This document shows, piece after piece, positions 1 through 6,007 of a stretch of DNA of 6,727 nucleotides. Source of the stretch: JBOFOR01 sp051654865 (lineage in GTDB: Bacteria; Bacillota; Clostridia; Peptostreptococcales; Peptostreptococcaceae); NCBI GenBank assembly GCA_051654865.1, contig JBOFYV010000035.1, positions 1 through 6,727 on the forward strand, in the 5' to 3' direction. The stretch's first letter is position 1. The number at the start of each line of letters is the position of its first letter. Both the position numbers and the translations under genes were made by a program. The notes under the pieces were generated by a model, which was not told the DNA's origin, ran no database searches, and was given only the letters and a program-made list of their open reading frames with translations.

Positions 1-1
1 T

Positions 2-1339
2 TTTACAAGTACTATTGTAGTTGGTACATTCTTATTATTTTTCTCATTAGCAAGTTTTGTACTATCAGTAATTAGTGCTAAAAAAGATTTTTACTTAAAA
101 GATTTAAATATGTTTTTAGTAAGACAAGTTGGGAGTAAAATTAATACAAACTTTATAATAATGTCTTTAATTTGTATAATGCTTACAGGTAGCATAACTG
201 TATTAGCAGGTGGATTCGGATATAAAAAAGCCATGGATGAAGAACTTAAGATAGTTACTCCATACGATGTGACTATACTTAAATATCTTTACGAAGATGA
301 AATAAAAGATGAGCCTAAAACAGCTAAGAAGTTTTTAGAACAAAAGGGAATATCACTGGAAGATTTTAAAATTCATAAATCATTATTTTATTATAATGCT
401 ATGATAAATCCAATGGATATACTTGGACCATATATATCTAATACTCAGTATTCTGAATACGCAAATATAGATGGTAGTGATATAACCTTAGCGATATCAG
501 AAAGTGACTATAAGTATTTATTGAAAATGCAAGGTATTGAACCTACTGATATTGATGAAAATGAAGTTATTTTATCTACTAATATGACTAACTTTGAGGA
601 TGCTATTAAATCATTTATAAATGATAATGAAAGTATTTCTATAAACAATAAAGAATATACATTTGCAAATGACAAAGCAGAGTTCTTGTCTATACAAAAT
701 ACTGAAATACCAAGGGATATACTTATGGTAGTATTACCTGATGAAGATGTAAAAGCATTAGACAAAAAAGCAGAATTATTTGTGGCTAACTATAAAGACA
801 ATGATACAGAAATAAATGATAAATTAATAAATATATCAGATAACTATCTTGATGGAGATACAGAATATTATACTGATGAAGTAGAAGTAGATGATGAAAC
901 ATCAATAGTTGATGAACTTTTACCGTATACAAGAACATATGTGTATGAAGGTTCAAAAGGATACACTGCAACTATTATTTTTGTAGGGATATATATAGGA
1001 ACAATATTCTTAATATCAAGTGCAGCGATATTAACTCTACAACAACTATCTGAAGCAAGTGATAATATGAATCGTTATACTACACTAAAAAGTATAGGAG
1101 TAGAACAAAAGTCTATTCACAGAGTTATATTTAATCAAATATTTATATACTTTATGGTACCATTTGTAGTGGCAATTGCACATTCGTTGGTAGCTATAAT
1201 AGTTCTAAATAATGCAGCCGTACAAACTGCAACGTGGTCAATAATAATACCAGCGTTAACTGGAGTGAGCATATTAATAGTTATATATGGAGTATATTTC
1301 TATTTAACATATAAAACTTATAAATCTATAGTTAAGTAG
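2..1339 (+). CDS. BceB-like ABC transporter permease (FtsX fold), C-terminal part; 5' end outside window
   Basis: The frame is open from base 2 to a TAG stop, giving 445 visible residues. The ATG at 110 is internal: a membrane segment lies upstream of it in the same frame (visible residues about 5-25). BceB permeases are usually about 620-670 residues with ten membrane segments and one large extracellular domain between segments 7 and 8. The visible part fits that C-terminal plan: one segment (5-25), a linker ending in LNMFLVRQVGSKINTN, a second segment (about 50-72), an extracellular region of roughly 245 residues rich in Asp/Glu near its end, then three segments (about 322-345, 381-402, 412-437). 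The FtsX-type stretch LQQLSEASDNMNRYTTLKSIG follows the first of these three, as in the family. By family knowledge the protein would move or sense cell-wall-active peptide antibiotics with the ATPase encoded next. The actual substrate is unknown. Confidence 0.88.
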   Translation, partial: FTSTIVVGTFLLFFSLASFVLSVISAKKDFYLKDLNMFLVRQVGSKINTNFIIMSLICIMLTGSITVLAGGFGYKKAMDEELKIVTPYDVTILKYLYEDEIKDEPKTAKKFLEQKGISLEDFKIHKSLFYYNAMINPMDILGPYISNTQYSEYANIDGSDITLAISESDYKYLLKMQGIEPTDIDENEVILSTNMTNFEDAIKSFINDNESISINNKEYTFANDKAEFLSIQNTEIPRDILMVVLPDEDVKALDKKAELFVANYKDNDTEINDKLINISDNYLDGDTEYYTDEVEVDDETSIVDELLPYTRTYVYEGSKGYTATIIFVGIYIGTIFLISSAAILTLQQLSEASDNMNRYTTLKSIGVEQKSIHRVIFNQIFIYFMVPFVVAIAHSLVAIIVLNNAAVQTATWSIIIPALTGVSILIVIYGVYFYLTYKTYKSIVK

Positions 1340-1343
1340 CCAT

Positions 1344-1351
1344 GAAAGGAG
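1344..1351 (+). promoter_or_regulatory. Ribosome binding site that fixes the ATPase start
   Basis: GAAAGGAG ends 8 bases before the ATG at 1360. The earlier in-frame ATG at 1342 overlaps this motif and has no Shine-Dalgarno sequence of its own (upstream bases are AGTTAAGTAGCC). The 1360 start is therefore preferred. Confidence 0.75.
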
Positions 1352-1359
1352 CTAATAAA

Positions 1360-2118
1360 ATGAAGAAAATATTAAAAGTTAATAATATAGAGAAGTATTA
1401 CGGAGTTAAGGGAAAAGGAAATGTATCAAAGGCTATTAATAACATTAGCTTTAATGTAGAAGAAGGGGACTTTGTAGGTATAATGGGGCCATCGGGAAGT
1501 GGAAAAACAACACTTTTAAACTGTATATCTACTATTGATAATGTAACATCGGGAAATATATTTATAAATGAAAAAGATATTACAACATTAAAAAATAGAA
1601 ACCTAGAAAAGTTTCGCCGTGATGAGTTAGGATTTGTTTTTCAGGATTTCAACTTATTAGATACACTGACAGCATTTGAAAACATTGCACTAGCATTAAC
1701 TATTCAAGGTAAAAAGAGTGATGAAATAGAAAAACTAGTTAGTGATGTAGCTAAAAAATTAGGTATATCAGATATACTAAATAAGTTCCCATATGAAGTA
1801 TCAGGAGGACAAAAACAACGTATTGCATCAGCAAGAGCAATAGTTACAAATCCATCTTTGATTTTAGCAGACGAGCCAACAGGAGCTCTAGATTCTAAGT
1901 CAGCTAGAATGTTACTAGAATCTTTTGATAAGTTAAATGAGGAATTAAAAGCAACTATATTAATGGTAACTCATGATGCTTTTACAGCTAGTTTTACTAA
2001 ACGTATATTGTTTATAAAAGATGGTAAGATATATCATGAACTTCATAGAAATGGACAAACTAGAAAAGAATTTTTCGAGAAAATACTTGAAGTAGTAAAC
2101 TCATTTGGTGAAGAATAA
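1360..2118 (+). CDS. BceA-like ABC transporter ATP-binding protein
   Basis: Cytoplasmic ATPase that would power the permease encoded directly upstream. With the 1360 start it has 252 residues, the usual length for BceA-type ATPases. An in-frame ATG at 1342 would add six residues but lacks a ribosome binding site. All ABC motifs are present in order: Walker A GPSGSGKTT (43-51), Q-loop Gln95 in VFQDFNLLDTLTAFEN, signature VSGGQ (147-151), Walker B LILADE (167-172), D-loop ALD (176-178) and H-loop His205 in VTHD. The QDFNLLDTLT wording after the Q-loop and the ISTIDNVTSG segment after Walker A are typical of the antimicrobial-peptide (BceA/MacB-like) branch. The gap from the permease stop is 20 bases, so the two are almost certainly one operon. 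The gene is intact, with no missing catalytic residue. Substrate specificity cannot be told from the ATPase. Confidence 0.93.
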   Translation: MKKILKVNNIEKYYGVKGKGNVSKAINNISFNVEEGDFVGIMGPSGSGKTTLLNCISTIDNVTSGNIFINEKDITTLKNRNLEKFRRDELGFVFQDFNLLDTLTAFENIALALTIQGKKSDEIEKLVSDVAKKLGISDILNKFPYEVSGGQKQRIASARAIVTNPSLILADEPTGALDSKSARMLLESFDKLNEELKATILMVTHDAFTASFTKRILFIKDGKIYHELHRNGQTRKEFFEKILEVVNSFGEE

Positions 2119-2129
2119 ATTTAATATGC

Positions 2130-2175
2130 TACCTTTATTGAGAACAGTTGAAGTAAAACTGTTCTCATAGAGGTA
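2130..2175. terminator. Hairpin between convergent genes, probable bidirectional terminator
   Basis: Bases 2139-2149 pair perfectly with 2157-2167 (core TGAGAACAGTT / AACTGTTCTCA), leaving a 7-base loop. After one bulged T (2138) the stem continues for 8 more pairs, 2130-2137 with 2168-2175, one of them a G-U pair in the plus-strand RNA. It sits between the stops of the ATPase (2118) and the DegV-family gene (2188 to 2186, minus strand), where a shared terminator is expected. Neither flank carries a good T-run, so intrinsic termination is not certain. Confidence 0.55.
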
Positions 2176-2185
2176 TATACAAAAT

Positions 2186-3034
2186 TTATTTAGTATAATA
2201 TGCAATTCCAATACTGCCAGGTCCTACGTGTAGTCCTATAACTGGGCCTATAGATTGAACCTTAACCGTTGTATTTAACTTTTCTTCTAATCTTTTAGCA
2301 AGTTTAAGACCTTCTTCTTCACAGTTAATGTGGTGAACTATAATATCACCAAGTCCTTTTTTTTCAATTTCATCTATACAAGAGTTAACAATAGTATCAA
2401 TTGCTTTTTTTCTAGTTCTAACCTTAGTAAATACAGAAGTCTCACCATCTACAACAGTAAGAATAGGCTTTATTTGAAGTATAGTACCAACTAAAGCTGA
2501 TGCACTTCCTATTCTACCACCTTTTTTTAGATACTCTAAAGTATCAGGTGAGAATATAAATCTACTATTATTTAAAACGTGATCACAAATACTTAACACT
2601 TCTTCTAGTGATTTATTATCACTTGCAGCCTTAGCTCCTTCTATAGCAGCAAATCCCATTTGCATACAGTTAGTTTTTGAGTCAATTATATGTATATTAG
2701 CACTTGGATTATCCTCTAGTACCATATTTTTTACCATATTGGCACTTGAGAATGTACCACTCATATGAGAAGAAAGGAATATACCAACAACTGTGTGGCC
2801 ATCATTTACTAGATTAGTAAATGTGTTTATCATTTCATCTAAAATTGGCTGAGAAGATTTAGGAATCTCACTAGATTCATTCATTTCATCATAAAAGTAT
2901 TTATTATCTATATCTAACTCACGCCTACTGATATTATTCATTACAACATTTAAAGAGACAACACTTATATCGTATTTATCTATATATTCCTTAGGTATAT
3001 ATGAGGTGCTGTCAGTAACTATTTTTATAGACAT
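2186..3034 (-). CDS. DegV family (FakB-like) fatty-acid-binding protein
   Basis: A complete 282-residue protein, the normal length for the DegV family. Known members (FakB) bind a fatty acid and present it to the kinase FakA, which makes acyl-phosphate for phospholipid synthesis from exogenous fatty acids; they act in the cytoplasm. Visible motifs: TDSTS at 7-11, IPKSSQP at 57-63 (the family's TSQP loop, with Ser in place of the common Thr), SSHMSGTFSSA at 88-98, LEYLKKGGRIG at 166-176, and GLHVGPGSIGIAY at 267-279. Ser61, Ser92, Arg174 and His269 occupy the positions that, in this family, contact the lipid carboxylate region; this mapping is by motif, not alignment. The ATG at 3034 is preceded by AAGGGAGA (3050-3043) at 8 bases. 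It is a single-gene unit convergent with the ATPase and divergent from the importer operon. No fakA is in the window, which is common for DegV paralogues. Confidence 0.93.
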   Translation of the reverse strand: MSIKIVTDSTSYIPKEYIDKYDISVVSLNVVMNNISRRELDIDNKYFYDEMNESSEIPKSSQPILDEMINTFTNLVNDGHTVVGIFLSSHMSGTFSSANMVKNMVLEDNPSANIHIIDSKTNCMQMGFAAIEGAKAASDNKSLEEVLSICDHVLNNSRFIFSPDTLEYLKKGGRIGSASALVGTILQIKPILTVVDGETSVFTKVRTRKKAIDTIVNSCIDEIEKKGLGDIIVHHINCEEEGLKLAKRLEEKLNTTVKVQSIGPVIGLHVGPGSIGIAYYTK

Positions 3035-3179
3035 ATAAAAAATCTCCCTTCTATAAGTATATTATCTAAATAGTATATAAAATATAATGTTAGATTATGT
3101 AAAATAATTTCTTAATATTATTATATACTAAAATGTTTTTTTATCTACATATATATGGTATATTTTCTAACTAAACAAG

Positions 3180-3213
3180 ATTATAGATATATTAAAGTGA
3201 AGATATCTATAAT
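3180..3213. repeat. Spaced inverted repeat, possible operator
   Basis: ATTATAGATAT (3180-3190) is perfectly repeated in inverse as ATATCTATAAT (3203-3213), with a 12-base spacer. The half-sites are centred 23 bases apart, about two helical turns, as for a dimeric DNA-binding protein. It lies about 54 bases upstream of the candidate -35 of the importer operon and upstream of the DegV-family gene, so it could serve either. The region is so AT-rich that chance cannot be dismissed. Confidence 0.4.
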
Positions 3214-3266
3214 GCAAAAGTATTTACAATATTCTAAAAATAAATAAAAATTTAACAAAAAACTTG

Positions 3267-3294
3267 TTGCAGTGAAAAATTTATCTGCTATACT
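3267..3294 (+). promoter_or_regulatory. Candidate sigma-A extended -10 promoter of the importer operon
   Basis: The -10 element TATACT (3289-3294) is preceded by TGC, giving an extended TGnTATACT element. A weak -35, TTGCAG (3267-3272), lies 16 bases upstream; TTGTTG (3264-3269) at 19 bases is the alternative. Transcription would begin near 3301, leaving a leader of about 117 bases that includes the hairpin described next. Confidence 0.5.
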
Positions 3295-3323
3295 TATATT
3301 GAAATCAAATATTTTAGCAAATT

Positions 3324-3378
3324 AAACCATGAAGGTTTATGTACTTACAAATAGTGCGTAAATTTTTATGGTTTTTTT
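3324..3378 (+). terminator. 22-bp hairpin with T-run in the operon leader: candidate attenuator or leader-RNA terminator
   Basis: Bases 3324-3345 pair without a break with 3353-3374, leaving a 7-base loop (TACAAAT). Seventeen pairs are Watson-Crick and five are G-U (3331/3367, 3334/3364, 3335/3363, 3340/3358, 3342/3356). The 3' arm ends in seven T residues, 3372-3378, of which the last four are unpaired. The G-U pairs would be A-C mismatches on the opposite strand, so the structure is built for the plus-strand RNA. It lies downstream of the candidate promoter and 39 bases before the ATG at 3418, with no plus-strand gene before it to terminate. An intrinsic terminator here therefore suggests attenuation or a short free RNA of about 78 bases. 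Confidence 0.75.
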
Positions 3379-3404
3379 ATTGGAATTATAAGATTAGGAT
3401 AACT

Positions 3405-3412
3405 AGGGGGAG
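3405..3412 (+). promoter_or_regulatory. Ribosome binding site of the substrate-binding protein gene
   Basis: AGGGGGAG ends 5 bases before the ATG at 3418. It is downstream of, and not included in, the leader hairpin, so the hairpin would act on transcription rather than by hiding this site. Confidence 0.8.
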
Positions 3413-3417
3413 AACAT

Positions 3418-5037
3418 ATGAAATTAAAAAAGAGAATAGGGGTATTACTAGCGGTAATGTTAATGGCAACATCTATAACAGGATGTAGTAGTGATAAAAA
3501 TCAAGATACAAGTGTAAAAGGAGTAACAAATGAACGTAGAGAAAACAAAGAACTAGTAGCAGCAGTAGCATATGAGCCAGATACAGGGTTTGATGCTACA
3601 GTTGGGGGACATGGTTCGATGACTAGAGTATTTTTCTCTACATTATTTAAAAGAGATAAACAACTTGGAATGGAAAATGATTTAGCTACAGAATATGAAG
3701 TATCAGAAGATAGATTAACTTGGACTGTAAAATTAAGAGATGATGCTAAATTTACTGATGGAGAGAATGTAACTTCAGAAGATATAGTATTTACATATGA
3801 AATGGCTAAAAAAAGTGCATCAAGTATTGATTTAACAGTACTAGATAGCGTAAATGCAAAAGATGAATACACAGTAGAATTTAAACTTAAAGAACCTCAA
3901 TCAATATTTATAGAAAAAATGTCACAAATAGGGATAGTACCAAAGCATGCATATAGCAAAGACTTTGCAAACAACCCAATAGGATCAGGTCCATATAAGT
4001 TTGTACAATGGGATAAAGGGCAACAAGTAATAGCTACAGTTAATGAAAACTACTACGGTGAAAAACCAGGTATAGAAAAATTAACATTAGTATTTTTAGC
4101 ACAAGATGCAGCTTATGCAGCTGTTAAATCAGGAGAAGTAGATATCGCATCTATTCCAGGTTCTTTGGCTAAGGAAGAAGTAGATGGAAAACAAATAATA
4201 CAATTAGATAGTATAGAAACTTATGGAATAGAATTCCCAATGCAACCAAGTGGAGAGAAAACTAAAGAAGGTAATCCAATAGGAAATGATGTAACAAGTG
4301 ATAAAGCTGTAAGAGAAGCATTAAACTATGCTATAAATAGACAAGAATTAGTAGATGGAATATTAGAAGGATATGGAGCAGTATCAACTACAGGACTTGA
4401 AAATATGCCTTGGGAAAATAAAGAAACAGAGCTTAAAGGTGATGGAGATATAGAAAAAGCTAAGAAAATATTAGCTGATGGTGGATGGAAAGACAGTAAC
4501 AACAATGGAACAATAGATAAAAACGGAGTAGAAGCAGAGTTTAAACTATTATATACAGATGGTATGTATAGACAAGATATGGGGCTAGCAGTAGTTGAAA
4601 CAGCTAAACAATTAGGAATAAAAATAGAGCTAGAAATGAAAACTTGGGATAACATAGAACCAGAAATAAATTCTCAACCAGTATTATTTGGATGGGGTTC
4701 AGGAGATCCATCAGAGTTATATAGTTTATATAGTAGTAAAATAATAGGTCAAGGTGTACCTTGGAACAATGCAGGACACTACAAAAATGAAACTGTAGAT
4801 GGTTACTTAGACAAAGCGCTTCAAAGTGAAGATGAAGATAGTGCATTAGAGTTCTGGAAAAAAGCTCAGTGGGATGGGAAAACAGGATACTCAACTAAAG
4901 GTGACTGTACATATGCTTGGCTAGTAAATGCAGGACATTTATACATAGCAGATAAAGATTTAGATATAGGTACACCAGTAGTTCAGCCTCATGGAGGAAG
5001 AATATTAGATAATGTTACTGAATGGAGATGGAAGTAA
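3418..5037 (+). CDS. Peptide/nickel-type ABC importer substrate-binding lipoprotein (SBP family 5)
   Basis: Extracellular, membrane-anchored binding protein that would capture the substrate and deliver it to the permeases encoded next. It has 539 residues, typical for family 5 (OppA/DppA/NikA). Residues 1-23 are a lipoprotein signal: KLKKR, a hydrophobic stretch, and lipobox ITGC with Cys23 as the lipidated residue. Family landmarks follow: KFTDGENVTSEDIVFTYE (111-128), NPIGSGPYKF (186-195), NYYGEKPG (211-218), VREALNYAINRQELVDGIL (298-316) and AKKILADGGW (348-357). Residues 359-370 read DSNNNGTIDKNG, a Ca-loop-like insert often seen at this spot in the family. The start has a strong ribosome binding site at 5 bases. 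It is first in an operon with two permeases and probably controlled by the leader hairpin. The substrate is unresolved: oligopeptide, dipeptide, nickel and metal-chelate binders share this fold. The GTDWMGRD-type partner permease and overall wording lean toward the Nik-like side, but weakly. Confidence 0.93.
   Translation: MKLKKRIGVLLAVMLMATSITGCSSDKNQDTSVKGVTNERRENKELVAAVAYEPDTGFDATVGGHGSMTRVFFSTLFKRDKQLGMENDLATEYEVSEDRLTWTVKLRDDAKFTDGENVTSEDIVFTYEMAKKSASSIDLTVLDSVNAKDEYTVEFKLKEPQSIFIEKMSQIGIVPKHAYSKDFANNPIGSGPYKFVQWDKGQQVIATVNENYYGEKPGIEKLTLVFLAQDAAYAAVKSGEVDIASIPGSLAKEEVDGKQIIQLDSIETYGIEFPMQPSGEKTKEGNPIGNDVTSDKAVREALNYAINRQELVDGILEGYGAVSTTGLENMPWENKETELKGDGDIEKAKKILADGGWKDSNNNGTIDKNGVEAEFKLLYTDGMYRQDMGLAVVETAKQLGIKIELEMKTWDNIEPEINSQPVLFGWGSGDPSELYSLYSSKIIGQGVPWNNAGHYKNETVDGYLDKALQSEDEDSALEFWKKAQWDGKTGYSTKGDCTYAWLVNAGHLYIADKDLDIGTPVVQPHGGRILDNVTEWRWK
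5024..5027 (+). promoter_or_regulatory. Ribosome binding site inside the preceding gene, candidate for the TTG start
   Basis: GGAG lies 11 bases before the TTG at 5039, within the last codons of the binding-protein gene. The competing ATG at 5012 has GGAGGA (4993-4998) at 13 bases. The two sites cannot be separated by spacing alone; the expected protein N-terminus favours the TTG. Confidence 0.4.
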
Positions 5038-5038
5038 A

Positions 5039-6007
5039 TTGTATATAGTAAAAAAGATAGTAAAGCTAGCATCACTTTTAATAGCAGTAGCTATCCTTAC
5101 ATTTTGCTTAATGGAAAAATCACCAATAGACCCTATAAATGCTTATGTTGGAGCAGATTTAACTGTAACAGCAGCACAAAGGGCTGAAATAGCTAATCAC
5201 TGGGGGCTTGATAAGCCTCCAGTTGAAAGGTTTATGGCTTGGTTTTCTTCTATAGCAAAAGGGGACTTAGGAACGTCAATGATATATAGAAGACCAGTTG
5301 TAGAAGTAATTACAGAAAAGTTTTTTGCATCTCTTGTACTAATGTTACTTGCGTGGGTAATATCAGGAGTATTAGGATTTGTAATGGGAATAGTTTCAGG
5401 AATCAATGAAGGAAAATTAATAGATAAATTTATTAGAGGGTATTGCTATGTATTAGTATCTACACCAACATTTTGGCTAGGAATACTATTCATAATGGTA
5501 TTTTCAGTTCAATTAAAAATATTTCCAGTAGGACTTGGAGTACCTATAGGAGTAGAGTCTAGTGCAGTAACATTAGGAGCATTAGCAAAGCATATTGTAC
5601 TTCCTGCACTTACACTTAGTGTACTAGGAGTAGCAAATATATGCTTACATACTAGAGAAAAAGTAATAGAAATACTAAGTTCAGATTATATATTATTTGC
5701 AAAAGCAAGAGGTGAAAGTAAAAGTAGTATCGTATTTAACCATATATTAAAAAACGTAGCACTACCAGCTATAACATTACAATTTTTATCCTTTAGTGAA
5801 CTATTCGCAGGAACTATATTTGCAGAGCAAGTATTTTCATATCCAGGACTTGGGCAAGCGACAGTTCAAGCAGGGATAAAGGGAGATATGCCACTACTTA
5901 TGGGAATAGTAATTGTTAGTGTGTTGTTTGTATTTAGTGGAAATTTAATGGCAGATGTCTTGTATAAAGTAATAGATCCAAGAATGAAGGAGGGAACAGC
6001 TAAATGA
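5039..6007 (+). CDS. Peptide/nickel-type ABC importer permease, OppB/DppB/NikB class
   Basis: First membrane subunit of the importer. I prefer the TTG at 5039 (322 residues, starting MYIVKKIVKL), one base after the upstream stop, because OppB-class proteins begin with a short basic YI(L/V)K(K/R)-like segment directly before the first membrane helix. The ATG at 5012 would add MLLNGDGSK and overlap the binding-protein gene by 26 bases; it remains possible. Membrane segments are near residues 11-25, 95-122, 136-157, 186-204, 242-261 and 287-309, the usual six. The family-typical extracellular part after helix 1 includes SPIDP, HWGLDKPP and GDLGTSMIYRRPV. The EAA loop that docks on the ATPase lies at about 207-237 (SDYILFAKARGESKSSIVFNHIL), and AEQVFSYPGLGQATVQA (262-278) is the conserved block near the C-terminus. 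The stop overlaps the next start by four bases, implying translational coupling. Confidence 0.92.
   Translation: MYIVKKIVKLASLLIAVAILTFCLMEKSPIDPINAYVGADLTVTAAQRAEIANHWGLDKPPVERFMAWFSSIAKGDLGTSMIYRRPVVEVITEKFFASLVLMLLAWVISGVLGFVMGIVSGINEGKLIDKFIRGYCYVLVSTPTFWLGILFIMVFSVQLKIFPVGLGVPIGVESSAVTLGALAKHIVLPALTLSVLGVANICLHTREKVIEILSSDYILFAKARGESKSSIVFNHILKNVALPAITLQFLSFSELFAGTIFAEQVFSYPGLGQATVQAGIKGDMPLLMGIVIVSVLFVFSGNLMADVLYKVIDPRMKEGTAK
5987..5994 (+). promoter_or_regulatory. Ribosome binding site of the second permease
   Basis: AAGGAGGG lies 9 bases before the ATG at 6004, inside the last codons of the first permease gene. It is close to the ideal anti-16S complement and supports efficient, coupled initiation at the ATGA overlap. 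Confidence 0.8.

Larger units (their letters stand above)
3035..3417. other. Divergent intergenic region with leader and control elements
   Basis: 383 very AT-rich bases between the starts of the DegV-family gene (minus) and the substrate-binding protein gene (plus). From left to right it holds the DegV ribosome binding site (3043-3050), a possible minus-strand -10 TATAAT (3125 to 3120) with only a poor -35 match, an inverted repeat (3180-3213), the plus-strand extended -10 promoter (about 3267-3294), a strong hairpin with T-run (3324-3378) and the plus-strand ribosome binding site (3405-3412). I see no protein gene longer than a few codons. Confidence 0.7.

Noticed and set aside
508..971. 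Minus-strand open frames of 85 and 61 codons inside the BceB-like permease gene
   Set aside because: They lie opposite a clearly conserved coding frame, have low-complexity composition (runs of Leu, His, Ser), no convincing ribosome binding site and no family resemblance.
3056..3077. Minus-strand -10-like TATACT elements close to the DegV-family gene
   Set aside because: The nearer one would start transcription inside the ribosome binding site and the other has a poor -35. Such hexamers are frequent by chance in this AT-rich stretch.
3155..3175. Possible CodY box around ATTTTCTAACTAA
   Set aside because: It keeps only the TTTTC half; about six of fifteen positions disagree with the consensus palindrome.
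3381..3400. Alternative promoter with -10 TATAAG at 3387-3392, downstream of the hairpin
   Set aside because: The only -35 at proper distance is part of the T-rich hairpin arm and matches poorly. It would bypass the hairpin, so it is worth remembering but not supported.
3301..3417. Leader considered as a T-box, nickel/cobalt riboswitch or other known riboswitch
   Set aside because: The leader is too short and lacks the conserved blocks of those classes. Only the terminator-like hairpin and simple alternative pairings can be supported.
3501..3872. Minus-strand open frame of 123 codons opposite the substrate-binding protein gene
   Set aside because: It is a shadow of the real gene: Ser/Thr/Val-rich composition dictated by the complementary codons, and no recognisable domain.
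4326..4894. Two further minus-strand open frames (109 and 96 codons) opposite the same gene
   Set aside because: They overlap each other and a strongly conserved gene, and show Ser/Pro- or Leu/His-rich shadow composition.
5197..5406. Minus-strand open frame of 69 codons opposite the first permease
   Set aside because: Antisense shadow of a conserved gene, with no domain or start signal.
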